Translations under genes and position numbers: made by a program
Notes under the pieces: generated by a model
Told to the model about the DNA's origin: nothing
The model's database searches: none
The model's input: only the letters and a program-made list of their open reading frames with translations
Shown: piece by piece, positions 1 through 7,821 of the stretch
Numbering within the stretch: the first letter of the stretch is position 1
How the letters are laid out: every line of letters starts with the position of its first letter
Assembly (NCBI RefSeq): GCF_024298885.1
Contig: NZ_CP101166.1
Location: forward strand, 4,115,738-4,179,737
DNA from: Haloglomus halophilum
GTDB taxonomy: Archaea; Halobacteriota; Halobacteria; Halobacteriales; Haloarculaceae
Direction: 5' to 3'
Length of the DNA: 64,000 nucleotides

Positions 1-493
1 CGGGATAGACGGTGAGGTAGAGGTCGCCGGGGACGTGCTCGCGGGCCGTGGCGACGAAGTCCGTGATGACCTCGGCGCGCCACGCCTCGCGCTCCTCGAA
101 GCCACTGTCGGCGAACGCCGCGTCACAGCGGTCACAGTGGCAGTACTCCGCGCGCGGCCAGCCCACGTCGTCGAGGCGGACGTCGCCGTTCACCTCGGCA
201 CAGTCCTCGACGATGTCGAGCAGGCCGCGCTTGTAGTCCGCGACGGAGGGGTCGATGTAGTCCCAGTCGAAGTAGTCGCGCTCGCGGGTGGCCTTGCGCC
301 CCGCGGGGTCCTCGGGAACGAGGTCCGGATTCCCGGTGGCGGCGGCGTTGTCGGCGAAGCAGGACACCATGTTGACCGCTCCGGCCTCGGGCTCGGAGGG
401 TTTGCCGGCGACGGACTTCACCTCGTAGAACCCGACATCGAACTCCGGCCACTCCAGCTCCTCGGCGTTGCGCGTGACGACCCCGTACTCCAT
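1..493 (-). CDS. Partial haloarchaeal protein, TIM-barrel/glycosidase-like
   Basis: The frame opens at an ATG at 491-493 (minus strand) and runs off the left edge, leaving about 164 N-terminal residues. The visible part starts MEYGVVTRN, passes an aromatic segment (FDWDYIDPSV), and has the block DDVGWPRAEYCHCDRC. That block is an acidic pair before a two-Cys CxC/CxxC-like cluster. The pattern of a short strand, a helix (about residue 90, YKRGLLDIVED) and then an acidic LDDVGWPR strand end recalls glycoside-hydrolase-like barrels, but the family is not certain. I know of similar uncharacterised haloarchaeal proteins and cannot assign a substrate. The C-terminus is not visible. Confidence 0.75.
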   Translation of the reverse strand, partial: MEYGVVTRNAEELEWPEFDVGFYEVKSVAGKPSEPEAGAVNMVSCFADNAAATGNPDLVPEDPAGRKATRERDYFDWDYIDPSVADYKRGLLDIVEDCAEVNGDVRLDDVGWPRAEYCHCDRCDAAFADSGFEEREAWRAEVITDFVATAREHVPGDLYLTVYP

Positions 494-583
494 ACCCGTC
501 GGTGGCGGGGGCGGACGGTAAGTAGTGTCGTTCGCCGGCGCGGGCAGGGACCCGGCGCCGGGAGCGGTGCGGGAGCGTCGGCC

Positions 584-652
584 CTACCGGCGCACGAGGT
601 AGATGGCGACGACTGCGAGCAGGACCACCGCGGCAAGCACCTTCTTGGACAT
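584..652 (-). CDS. 22-residue single-pass membrane peptide
   Basis: Reading on the minus strand gives ATG at 650-652, 22 codons and TAG at 584-586. The peptide is two lysines after MS, a run of about 15 small hydrophobic residues, then YLVRR. This is a typical minimal transmembrane helix with positive charges at both ends. It lies alone between the partial gene on its 3' side and the divergent DUF5796 gene. Peptides of this kind are common in haloarchaea but usually unannotated. The support is only the clean start, stop and composition. Function is unknown, and expression would have to be shown by proteomics or ribosome profiling. Confidence 0.5.
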   Translation of the reverse strand: MSKKVLAAVVLLAVVAIYLVRR

Positions 653-784
653 AGTTGATGGGTCGTCGGGTCGTAACATAATCCTTGTGGAGGATTCACT
701 CATCGGTCACGTCGCATCCACCGGTCGCGTCGAACTCGTCGGTCGCCCGCGTCCCTTTTCACGCCGAGCGATGTATCGGCGCCC

Positions 785-1264
785 ATGAGCAGTGCCAACC
801 GGAGCGACGTGCCGCCGGAGACGGTCGGCGTCTCCCTCGAACCGGAGGGCGTCGAGGTGACCTACACCGACGGCCGGTCGGTGTTCTACCACGGCGTCCC
901 GGAGCGGGCCGAGGAGCGGGTCGTCTCCGCCCCCGGCAAGGAGGTCCACGTCCTCGTCACGGACCCGACCGAGACGGAGGGCGTCATCGTGTACGTCAAC
1001 GACCGGAAGACCGACGACGAGATCCTCGAATCGACCGGTGTCGGCCGGGTCATCCTGGAGCGCGGGGAGACCGACGCCATCTTCCCCGGTGTCGAGGCCA
1101 CCAACCAGGGGTACCGTGTCGAGGTGGCCGCCGACCCCGAACAGGCCCGCGGCCGCGTGTTCGTCTTCGTCGAGGACGAGCTCTCCGAGCAGGCCTACGA
1201 GATCGTCGCGCCCGACGGCGAGGGCGCCGCCGACGGGAGTGCGCCGGGCGACGGAGCCGAGTGA
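785..1264 (+). CDS. DUF5796-like haloarchaeal protein
   Basis: 159 residues, starting MSSANRSDVPP. The first about 130 residues are rich in beta strands with conserved-looking blocks VTYTDGRSVFYHGVP, VLVTDPTETEGVIVYVND and GRVFVFVEDELSEQAYE. The last about 20 residues are an acidic Gly/Ala tail. I recognise this as the haloarchaeal family known as DUF5796, from memory rather than by search. There is no signal peptide or membrane segment, so it should be cytoplasmic. Its stop codon shares one base with the ATG of the next gene (TGATG), so the two are probably translated together. Function is unknown. Confidence 0.8.
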   Translation: MSSANRSDVPPETVGVSLEPEGVEVTYTDGRSVFYHGVPERAEERVVSAPGKEVHVLVTDPTETEGVIVYVNDRKTDDEILESTGVGRVILERGETDAIFPGVEATNQGYRVEVAADPEQARGRVFVFVEDELSEQAYEIVAPDGEGAADGSAPGDGAE

Positions 1265-1509
1265 TGCCGCTGCAGAAACGCTGGGAGCCCCTCGAACGGG
1301 CCACCGTCGGCAAGGCCCCGGACCGCTACGGCGTCTACGAACTCGGTGACGAGGACGGCACCGTCATCGCCATCGACCACGGCCCCCTCCGGGACGAACT
1401 CAAGGAGGTCCTCGCCTACCGGGACGCCGCGAAGGTCCGCTGGGAAGCGTGTCAGAACCGCGAGCACGCCGAACGGCTGGCCGAGGAGCACCGGGAGCGA
1501 TTGTTATAA
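1264..1509 (+). CDS. Small GIY-YIG-like haloarchaeal protein
   Basis: 81 residues from an ATG overlapping the previous stop by one base. The motif YGVYELGDEDGTVIAI, followed by a helix LRDELKEVLAY and a second segment KVRWEACQNREHAERLAEEH, matches the order of the GIY-YIG nuclease core: a GVYEL first strand, a second strand at the YIG position, an LRxxL helix and an ARxxRWE-like strand. The YIG tripeptide itself is replaced (AID). The arginine position and a late glutamate are partly kept. It could be an inactive or divergent member. The fold assignment is my inference; as a haloarchaeal small protein it is well supported by codon use and coupling to the DUF5796-like gene. Confidence 0.75.
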   Translation: MPLQKRWEPLERATVGKAPDRYGVYELGDEDGTVIAIDHGPLRDELKEVLAYRDAAKVRWEACQNREHAERLAEEHRERLL

Positions 1510-1620
1510 ACCAATAATCATCGACGTTTCATTTATATTTCCCAATCTACATCTATAAAGATGCCAGATCAGAGAAAACGCCCTTGCGGAAGAACGTGAT
1601 TCGGCCAGTGGAGACAACTA

Positions 1621-1730
1621 CGGGCATTGCTCCGTGACACCGAAATCCCGTCTTGCATCCACGCGCCGGAGGCGCGCGGTTCACCGCTCCTAGCGTAGCG
1701 AGGAGCGGCCTTTCTCTGAACGTTTTTTGG
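1621..1730 (-). repeat. Dispersed 3'-flanking repeat, copy 1
   Basis: Read on the minus strand, this runs AAAAAACGTTCAGAGAAAGGCCG, a hairpin (arms at 1701-1708 and 1684-1691), GGTGAACCGCGC, a short GC hairpin, GGATGCAAGA, then TCGGTGTCACGGAG and TGCCC. The same ordered blocks occur on the plus strand at 7822-8020. This copy lies about 105 bases past the stop codon of the FKBP gene, on the same strand. No reading frame is preserved between copies, so it is a non-coding element, perhaps a 3'-UTR or terminator module or a degenerate small mobile element. Confidence 0.7.
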
Positions 1731-1734
1731 CGTC

Positions 1735-1820
1735 ATCAGAACGCGGCGCGTTCTGATTGCCCGTGGAATCGCAAAGCGATTCCACGACGACGAGTGGTTC
1801 CGCGCCTTCGGCGCGGAACC
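1735..1820. repeat. Three consecutive perfect hairpins in a convergent intergenic region
   Basis: Three near-adjacent inverted repeats have 10-11 bp perfect stems and 3-base loops: arms 1735-1744/1748-1757 (loop GGC), 1762-1772/1776-1786 (loop AAA), and 1796-1806/1810-1820 (loop TTC). They sit between the convergent stops at 1509 (plus) and 1837 (minus), the last ending 17 bases from the FKBP stop codon. Tight 3-base loops in a series suggest RNA structure, possibly a bidirectional transcription end or mRNA 3'-end protection. The remaining part of the gap (1510-1620) is AT-richer and shows no gene. Confidence 0.75.
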
Positions 1821-1836
1821 CGAGGCGGAAAAAGCT

Positions 1837-2832
1837 CTATTCGATCTCGTCGGCGATCTCGTCGGCGTCGATGTCCGCTTCCTCCAGCGCGGCCTCGATG
1901 TCGGCCTCGTCGACGTCCTCACCGCCGGGCGCGCCGCCGCCCATGCCGCCCATCATGCCGCCCATGCCACCCATCATGCCACCGGAGCCGTCGAGGATGT
2001 CCTGGACGATGATGCGGTCGATGCCCGTCTTCTCGATGATCTCCTGGGCGATCTGGGTCTTCTGCATCATCCACTGCTGGTTCATCGAGAGCTGCGGGTT
2101 GGACTCGACGTAGAGGGTGAGCTTCTCGACGGTCTCCGTGACCGTCTCGGGCTCTGCGTCCTCGTCGTCCTCCTCGGGCTCCTCGACAGTGGTCTCCTCG
2201 ACCTCGTCGGTCTCGAGGTGCATCTCCAGGTCCATGTCGAGGAACATCCCGAACAGGCCCTGGGCGCGCTCGAGCTGGTCGGTGACCTCCTCGAGGATCT
2301 CGTAGTCGTACTCGATCTCCTCGCCCGCGAGCGGGTGGTTGAAGTCGACGCGGGCGCGGCCGCCGACGATGGTCTCGAGGACGCCCTGCTCGCCGTCGAT
2401 CTGGACGCGGGCGCCGGGATAGCGGTCGTCCTCGTCGATCTTGTCGGCCGAAACCGTGCGGACGCGCTCCTCGTCGTACTCGCCGAAGGCCTCCTCGGCG
2501 GGGATGGTGACGGAGCCGCTGTCACCGGCCTCGCCGCCGATGATGCCCTCCTCGACCGACTCGAACAGGTGACCGGCGCCGAGCACGATGACGCGCGGCT
2601 CGAAGGTGCCCTGGTCGGCGACGCCCTCCTCCTCGGCGACCTCGGGGTCGGTGGTGTCGACCAGCTGGTCGCCCTCGACCGTGCGCGCGGTGTAGTCGAT
2701 GCGGACGAAGTCCCCGTCCTGAAGCCCCTCGGGCTCCTCCTCGTCGGCCTCCGACTCGGCTTCCGGCTCGGCTACTTCCTCTTCGGTCTCCGCTTCTGTC
2801 TCTTCGACGTCCTCGTCGGATTCCTCGCTCAT
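1837..2832 (-). CDS. slyD: FKBP-type peptidyl-prolyl isomerase, SlyD-like
   Basis: 331 residues from the ATG before SEESDED; an upstream in-frame ATG would add 12 unlikely residues. The N-terminal about 35 residues are a very acidic linker. The FKBP domain begins near DGDFVRIDYTARTVEGDQLVDTT and includes PRVIVLGAGHLFESVEEGI and the insert-in-flap section FGEYDEERVRTVSADKI, ending in RVDFNHPLAGE. This layout is that of SlyD-like isomerases and chaperones, which catalyse proline cis-trans isomerisation in the cytoplasm. A long C-terminal extension follows (SMNQQWMMQKTQIAQEII and a Met/Gly-rich GGMMGGMGG stretch), as in other haloarchaeal members. It is transcribed alone, with the hairpins and dispersed repeat beyond its stop. 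Confidence 0.92.
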   Translation of the reverse strand: MSEESDEDVEETEAETEEEVAEPEAESEADEEEPEGLQDGDFVRIDYTARTVEGDQLVDTTDPEVAEEEGVADQGTFEPRVIVLGAGHLFESVEEGIIGGEAGDSGSVTIPAEEAFGEYDEERVRTVSADKIDEDDRYPGARVQIDGEQGVLETIVGGRARVDFNHPLAGEEIEYDYEILEEVTDQLERAQGLFGMFLDMDLEMHLETDEVEETTVEEPEEDDEDAEPETVTETVEKLTLYVESNPQLSMNQQWMMQKTQIAQEIIEKTGIDRIIVQDILDGSGGMMGGMGGMMGGMGGGAPGGEDVDEADIEAALEEADIDADEIADEIE

Positions 2833-2950
2833 AGCACGACCGACTCCCGACGCATCCTTAACGGTCACGTTTCGGGCCTACAAACCGCATTTCCGTGACC
2901 GGGGCGGTCGCATCCGGGTGTTTTTGCCACCGCGCCGCCTCCCAGCGCCC

Positions 2951-3520
2951 ATGTACGAGGTCGAACTCAAGGTCCGGGCCGACCACGACCGGGTCCGGGA
3001 GCGACTGGCCGAAGTGGAGGCGACGGACGCCGGTGGCGTCACGCAGGTCGATACCTACTACGACGCCCCGCATCGCGACTTCGCCAGCACCGACGAAGCC
3101 CTGCGGCTCCGTCGCGAGACGCCGACCGATACGGTTGACGAGGACACCGATACCAGGGCGGACGGGGCGACGGTGACGAAGCTCACCTACAAGGGCCCGC
3201 TCGTCGAGGCCGAGTCGAAGACCCGCCGGGAACACGAGACCGAGGTGCTGGACGACGACGAGGCGATGGCCATCCTTTCGGGACTGGGCTTCGAGCCGGC
3301 GGCCACCGTCGAGAAGCACCGTCGGTTCTTCCGGTATGAGGGGTACACGGTGACGCTGGACCGGGTCGACGGGCTGGGCGAGTTCGTCGAGGTCGAGACC
3401 GAAGCCGAGGCCGTCGAGGCAGCTCGTGAGGGGGCCATCGCCGTGATGGCTGAACTCGGGCTCGACCCGGACGAGCAGATCCGCACGTCGTATCTCGGCC
3501 TGCTGCTCGCCGACGGGTAG
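2951..3520 (+). CDS. CYTH domain protein (class IV adenylate cyclase/triphosphatase family)
   Basis: 189 residues starting at the ATG of MYEVELKVR, which carries the diagnostic ExExK motif (E3, E5, K7). Further CYTH marks are the TYYDAPHRDF strand, ALRLRRETP, LTYKGPLVEAESKTRREHE, and the late basic and acidic strands KHRRFFRYEGYTVTLDRVDGLGEFVEVE. These residues line the tunnel that binds triphosphates with divalent metal. Family members are CyaB-type adenylate cyclases, thiamine triphosphatases or inorganic triphosphatases; which one applies here is not decidable from sequence. An upstream in-frame ATG would add residues of no CYTH character. Cytoplasmic, probably monocistronic. Confidence 0.9.
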   Translation: MYEVELKVRADHDRVRERLAEVEATDAGGVTQVDTYYDAPHRDFASTDEALRLRRETPTDTVDEDTDTRADGATVTKLTYKGPLVEAESKTRREHETEVLDDDEAMAILSGLGFEPAATVEKHRRFFRYEGYTVTLDRVDGLGEFVEVETEAEAVEAAREGAIAVMAELGLDPDEQIRTSYLGLLLADG

Positions 3521-3575
3521 CGGTCGCGGCTCGGTTTATGCCCTCCAGTTATTAATTCGGCTGCTGGTGTTTCCG

Positions 3576-3586
3576 TAGGTTATATG
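3576..3586 (+). promoter_or_regulatory. TATA box of S-adenosylmethionine synthetase gene
   Basis: The sequence GTAGGTTATATG is centred about 28-30 bases before the ATG at 3611. With the usual archaeal TATA-to-start distance of about 25-27 bases, transcription would begin at or within a few bases of that ATG. This supports a leaderless mRNA and the start at 3611 over the in-frame ATG at 3584, which lies inside or next to the box. Confidence 0.65.
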
Positions 3587-3610
3587 TCCGCGCCAGCGAA
3601 ACTGCTGGTA

Positions 3611-4816
3611 ATGACCGACCGGAACATCCGCGTAGAGCCCGTCGTGGGCCGCGCGGTCGAGGACCAGGAGGTGGAGATCGTCGAACGGAAGGGGCTCGGC
3701 CATCCCGACTCCATCTGCGACGGCATCGCCGAGGCCGTCTCGAAAGCGCTGGCACGGACCTATCTCGAGCGGTTCGGCGAGGTCCTCCATTACAACACCG
3801 ACGAGACGCAGCTCGTGGCCGGAAGCGCGGCGCCGACCTTCGGTGGCGGCGAGGTGCTGGAACCGATCTATCTCCTCATCACCGGCCGCGCCACGAAGAA
3901 GTACGACGGCCAGCGCATCCCCGCCGAGACCATCGCGCTCCGGGCCGCCCGCGAGTACCTCGCCGAGAACTTCCCCGAACTGGACTTCGGGACGGATGTC
4001 GTCGTCGACATCAAGCTGGGTGAGGGCAGCGGCGACCTGCAGGACGTCTTCGACGACGAAGGGCGGCGGATTCCGATGGCCAACGACACCTCGTTCGGCG
4101 TGGGCCACGCGCCGCTCACCGAGACCGAGCAGGTCGTGCTGGAGACCGAGCGCCAGCTCAACGGCCACTACGCCGACGAGCATCCCGTCGTCGGGCCCGA
4201 TATCAAGGTGATGGGCAAGCGCGAGGGCGACCACATCGACGTGACGGTCGCGGTCGCCATCATCGACAGCTACGTCGACGGCTACGACGACTACGACGAC
4301 GCCGTCGCCGGCATCCGCGAGTTCGTCAGCGACCTCGCGGCCGACATCACCGACCGCGAGGTCCGCGTCCACGTCAACACCGCCGACGACTACGACGAGG
4401 GCTCCATCTACCTCACCACGACCGGTACCTCGGCCGAGCAGGGCGACGACGGCTCCGTCGGCCGTGGCAACCGCGCCAACGGTCTCATCACCCCGAACCG
4501 CTCGATGAGCATGGAGGCCACCTCCGGGAAGAACCCGGTCAACCACATCGGGAAGATCTACAACCTCCTCTCGACCCAGATCGCCGAGAGCGTCGTCGCC
4601 GAGGTGGACGGCATCCGGGAAATCCGCATCCGCCTGCTCAGCCAGATCGGCGAGCCCATCGACGACCCCCACGTAGCCGACGCCTCCCTCGTCACCGAGG
4701 ACGGCGTCTCCGTCGGTGACATCGAGAACGAGGTGAGCCGCATCATCGACCGCGAACTCGCCGACGTGACCAGCATCACCGAGCGCGTCATCGAGGGCGA
4801 GCTGACGACGTTCTAG
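3611..4816 (+). CDS. mat: Methionine adenosyltransferase, archaeal type
   Basis: 401 residues beginning [13 protein letters not shown]. It makes S-adenosylmethionine from methionine and ATP. The archaeal class is distinct from bacterial MetK, and the characteristic blocks are present: [20 protein letters not shown] near the N-terminus, a nucleotide-binding glycine-rich segment [30 protein letters not shown], and the block with [35 protein letters not shown] at about residues 285-320, and a C-terminal regulatory-like strand region. Length is normal for the family (about 400). The upstream TATA box supports the chosen start. Single gene, convergent with mptA 30 bases downstream. Confidence 0.97.
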   Translation: MTDRNIRVEPVVGRAVEDQEVEIVERKGLGHPDSICDGIAEAVSKALARTYLERFGEVLHYNTDETQLVAGSAAPTFGGGEVLEPIYLLITGRATKKYDGQRIPAETIALRAAREYLAENFPELDFGTDVVVDIKLGEGSGDLQDVFDDEGRRIPMANDTSFGVGHAPLTETEQVVLETERQLNGHYADEHPVVGPDIKVMGKREGDHIDVTVAVAIIDSYVDGYDDYDDAVAGIREFVSDLAADITDREVRVHVNTADDYDEGSIYLTTTGTSAEQGDDGSVGRGNRANGLITPNRSMSMEATSGKNPVNHIGKIYNLLSTQIAESVVAEVDGIREIRIRLLSQIGEPIDDPHVADASLVTEDGVSVGDIENEVSRIIDRELADVTSITERVIEGELTTF

Positions 4817-4846
4817 GGCCGTCGCTCCTGCAGGAAAGGGGGTGAT

Positions 4847-5782
4847 TCAGTCGTCCAGACTCCCGTTCAGCTCCGCTTTCAGCTGCCCGAACTCGGCGAC
4901 ACGCTCGGCATGGGCGTTGTGCTGATGGATGGATTCATCGTTGGACTGCTTCATGGTCACGATGGCGTCGTCGGGGAGGTCGAAGCGCTCGACGGTGCCC
5001 TCGGCGAGCGAGCGCACGCAGTCCTCGACGAACTTCGCGTTCGCGTGCGAGTGGTAGGTCATGTGGTCCTCGTCCGGGCGCTTGGCCATGTTGTAGATGC
5101 GCGCGGACATCGAGTCCCGCGCCACGTCGATGAGGTCCTCAAGGTCGACATCGGGGGAGCCCTTGCTCCGGACCTTCAACGTGGCGTGGCCCCGCTGGGA
5201 GTGGCCCGGCTGGGGGACCTCGTCGAGGAACGACTCGACGACCTCATCCTCGACGCCGAGGTCGGCGAGCGTCTCGCGAGCGCGGGCCTCGCTCATCCCC
5301 TGCGAACAGGGGCAGACGGTCATCCCCGTGACCGTGGTGCCGACCTCCTCGTGGGTCCCGTCACCGTTCGCGGTGGCTGAGGCGTGGATATCGGCGGTGA
5401 ACTGCGTGGGGCGGTCGCTCGCGGGAGTGTCCTCGCGCTGGACGTACTCGGCGTCCATGGTCACCTCGGCGCGGGAGGTGTAGTCGTGCTTGTCGAGCAG
5501 CCGCTCGGCCACGTCGCCACAGAGGTCCTCGATGCGGACGTGGCGGTCCTCGAGTGCCTCCTCGATGATCTCGTCGACGACCTCCATGTTCCGGCTCATG
5601 TCGATACCCTTGCGCCACTTCGGGAGGTCGACGTACACCTCGAACTCCGCCATCAGGACGATGGGGCGGCGCTCGTCGCGGTCGAGCTTGACGAGTTTCT
5701 CGACGCCCGTCACACCCACCCGGTTCAGGCCGACGCTCACCTCCGGACGCGAGGCCTGCACGTCCGGGAGTTGCTCACTCAT
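4847..5782 (-). CDS. mptA: GTP cyclohydrolase MptA (COG1469/FolE2 family)
   Basis: 311 residues from the ATG of MSEQLPDVQ. The family opens the guanine ring of GTP; archaeal MptA makes 7,8-dihydroneopterin 2',3'-cyclic phosphate for pterin and folate synthesis, and in haloarchaea it is also linked to archaeosine and folate routes. Family marks include [12 protein letters not shown], the strand [21 protein letters not shown], the metal-ligand segment [14 protein letters not shown] (Cys-Pro-Cys), [12 protein letters not shown], and a late [19 protein letters not shown]. The extra upstream codons of the frame are rejected because family members start at this methionine. Single-gene unit. Confidence 0.95.
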   Translation of the reverse strand: MSEQLPDVQASRPEVSVGLNRVGVTGVEKLVKLDRDERRPIVLMAEFEVYVDLPKWRKGIDMSRNMEVVDEIIEEALEDRHVRIEDLCGDVAERLLDKHDYTSRAEVTMDAEYVQREDTPASDRPTQFTADIHASATANGDGTHEEVGTTVTGMTVCPCSQGMSEARARETLADLGVEDEVVESFLDEVPQPGHSQRGHATLKVRSKGSPDVDLEDLIDVARDSMSARIYNMAKRPDEDHMTYHSHANAKFVEDCVRSLAEGTVERFDLPDDAIVTMKQSNDESIHQHNAHAERVAEFGQLKAELNGSLDD

Positions 5783-5878
5783 TACCCCGAGAGAGGGCCG
5801 CGACGCTGTTAGCACTTACGACACCGGAGACTGGCCATCTCGATACCGTCCGGTGGTTTGCCCGGACTGAACGGGGCG

Positions 5879-6703
5879 TCAATCCAGTTTGCCCAGCGCG
5901 GCGAAGAAGTCCAGCGGCGGCCCCGCGACCCGGAGCGGTTCGTCGGCGCGACGCACGGCGATCTGCGTGGGCGGCGTCACCTCCTCGGAGCGCCGACCGT
6001 CGGCAACGACGATGGCGTGTTCGGCCTCCTCGACCCTGATTGTCACGTCGCTATCGGGCCCCAGCACCAGCGACGGCATGGGCGAGCGCGCGCACATCTC
6101 CGTCAGCACGAGCGCGTCGGCCCCCGGGTGGACCAGCGGGCCGTCCTCGCTGAGGTTGTACGCTGTACTCCCGGCTGGTGTGGCGACGAGGGCGCCGTCG
6201 GCCCGGCTTCCGGCGTACAGCGCCCCATCGACCCGGATCTCGAGGCCGATACCGTTGGCCCGGCCACGCTGGGGGCTCATCACCGCGATCTCGTTGAGGG
6301 CCGGCGAGAGCGTCCAGTCGTCGTTCTCGGCCACGACCCGCGGCAGCTCGTAGACGGACGGCTCTCCCCGTCCGCGAATCTCTGAGACCACACCCCGGAC
6401 GGCATCGACGGCCTCCTCCGGCGGGACGGCGTTGAGGAAGCCGACCTCACCGAGGTTGACGCCCATCATCGGTGTGGTCCCGGCCCCGCGGGCGGCGAAC
6501 AGAAAGGTCCCGTCGCCGCCGATACTCACGACGAGGTCGCAGGCCGACATCCGGTCGACCGGCACGCCGATGTCGGGCTCTTCGACGGCCTCGGCAGTCG
6601 TCTCGTCGAGCGCGATACGCGCCTCCGGAACGGCGCCCCGAATCCGCTCGGCAAGCTCTACGGCCCGGGGGTTATCGCGCTGCGCCACGATGCCGAGATG
6701 CAT
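5879..6703 (-). CDS. nadK: NAD(+) kinase
   Basis: 274 residues. It phosphorylates NAD+ to NADP+ in the cytoplasm. The catalytic GGDGT motif is at residues 62-66, with IGGDGTFLFAARGAG around it. The NAD-contact segment is LNEIAVM near residue 140, and the TPAGSTAYNLS motif is at 176-186. The length is that of a single-domain archaeal enzyme. The start ATG is the first in frame and sits right at the beginning of the first strand (MHLGIVAQRD). It runs in the same direction as mptA with a 96-base gap, so a shared transcript is possible but not shown. It is divergent from the KaiC-like gene. Confidence 0.95.
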   Translation of the reverse strand: MHLGIVAQRDNPRAVELAERIRGAVPEARIALDETTAEAVEEPDIGVPVDRMSACDLVVSIGGDGTFLFAARGAGTTPMMGVNLGEVGFLNAVPPEEAVDAVRGVVSEIRGRGEPSVYELPRVVAENDDWTLSPALNEIAVMSPQRGRANGIGLEIRVDGALYAGSRADGALVATPAGSTAYNLSEDGPLVHPGADALVLTEMCARSPMPSLVLGPDSDVTIRVEEAEHAIVVADGRRSEEVTPPTQIAVRRADEPLRVAGPPLDFFAALGKLD

Positions 6704-6856
6704 CGGCCGGGCGTTCGCCCCCCGCCGTCAAGAACCCCGCGGGAGCGACCCGGTGGCCGGTGGTCGTCGGGGCGCAGGCCCAGCAGCCGCCGAGTCCGAG
6801 GCACGCAGGCCGCTGGCCGGGCAAAGTTAATCAGTTAGAACATCCAACCGGACCGC

Positions 6857-6892
6857 ATGAACGATCGCGCTGACGGAGAGGTGGGGCCGTGA
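6857..6892 (+). other. Possible 11-codon upstream reading frame overlapping the KaiC-like start
   Basis: An ATG at 6857 opens an 11-residue frame (MNDRADGEVGP) whose TGA at 6890-6892 overlaps the GTG start at 6889 (GTGA). A TATA-like GTTAATC at about 6827-6833 lies about 27 bases before this ATG, so a transcript could begin with it. A GGAGAGGTG Shine-Dalgarno-like run at 6874-6882 then lies before the GTG. This could be a coupled leader peptide or chance. There is no similarity evidence. Confidence 0.25.
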
Positions 6893-7788
6893 GCGACGAG
6901 GGGGACGACGACTGGTTCGAGAGCGGGCTCGACGAGGACGCCTCCTTCGGCGAGGGCGGGGCCCCGGACGCTGGCGGTGGAGGGATGGGCGGTGGTCCTC
7001 CAGGTGGGGAGGGTGACGAACTGTTCGAGGAGGACTTCGCCTCGGCGTTCGAGGGCGGCGGCTCCTCGGGCTTCGACGAGGAGTTCGAGTCCGACATCCC
7101 GCGGATCGACCTCGGAATCACCGGCCTCGACGAGATGATCCAGGGCGGCGTCCCGGAGCGGTCGCTACTGGTCGTCATCGGCTCGGCCGGGACCGGGAAG
7201 ACGACGTTCGGCCTCCAGTTCCTCCAGAAGGGCCTCGAGGAGGGCGAGCGCACCGTCTACATCACGCTCGAGGAGTCCCGCGAGGCCATCGTCGAGGCGG
7301 CCACCGAGAAGGGCTGGGGGTTCGACGAGTACCTCGAGAACGACCAGCTCGCCATCATCGACCTCGACCCGGTCGAGATGGCCAACTCGCTGGCCTCCAT
7401 CCGGAGCGACCTGCCCCGGCTCATCGACGAGTTCGAGGCCGACCGGCTGGTGCTGGACTCCGTCTCGCTGCTCGAGATGATGTACGACAACCAGCCCGAC
7501 CGCCGGACGGAGGTGTTCGACTTCACCAAGGCGCTCAAGAGCGCCGGCGTCACCACCATGGTCACCTCCGAAGCCGACCAGGACAACCCCTACGCCTCAC
7601 GGCACGGCATCATCGAGTACCTCACCGACGGCGTGTTCGTCCTCCAGTACGTCCGCTCGGAGTTCCGTGAGACCCGCCTAGCCGTCGAGATCCAGAAGAT
7701 ACGGAACGCTAACCACTCCCGCGAGACCAAGCCCTACGAGATCACCAGCGACGGCATCTCGGTGTACCAGCAGGCGAACATCTTCTGA
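6889..7788 (+). CDS. KaiC-like RecA-superfamily ATPase
   Basis: 299 residues from a GTG preceded by a good ribosome-binding site (GGAGAGGTG, 6874-6882). The first about 68 residues are an acidic, Gly-rich, probably disordered region. The single KaiC/RecA domain then begins at IPRIDLGITGLDEMIQGGVPE. The Walker A is GSAGTGKT at residues 98-105, the catalytic carboxylate pair lies in YITLEESREA, and the Walker B is ADRLVLDSVSLL. The protein has one ATPase domain, unlike two-domain cyanobacterial KaiC. Haloarchaeal relatives are thought to be signalling ATPases, but no partner is encoded next to it. The dispersed repeat copy 2 lies 34 bases after the stop. Confidence 0.92.
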   Translation: MSDEGDDDWFESGLDEDASFGEGGAPDAGGGGMGGGPPGGEGDELFEEDFASAFEGGGSSGFDEEFESDIPRIDLGITGLDEMIQGGVPERSLLVVIGSAGTGKTTFGLQFLQKGLEEGERTVYITLEESREAIVEAATEKGWGFDEYLENDQLAIIDLDPVEMANSLASIRSDLPRLIDEFEADRLVLDSVSLLEMMYDNQPDRRTEVFDFTKALKSAGVTTMVTSEADQDNPYASRHGIIEYLTDGVFVLQYVRSEFRETRLAVEIQKIRNANHSRETKPYEITSDGISVYQQANIF

Positions 7789-7821
7789 ACGAGCTTTTTT
7801 CTCGATCGGGTGTCCTCGCGA

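Noticed and set aside
35..658. Long plus-strand frames across the first 700 bases
   Set aside because: They are antisense to the partial minus-strand gene and the short membrane peptide, with poor composition; the minus-strand reading has the normal acidic, GC3-rich pattern.
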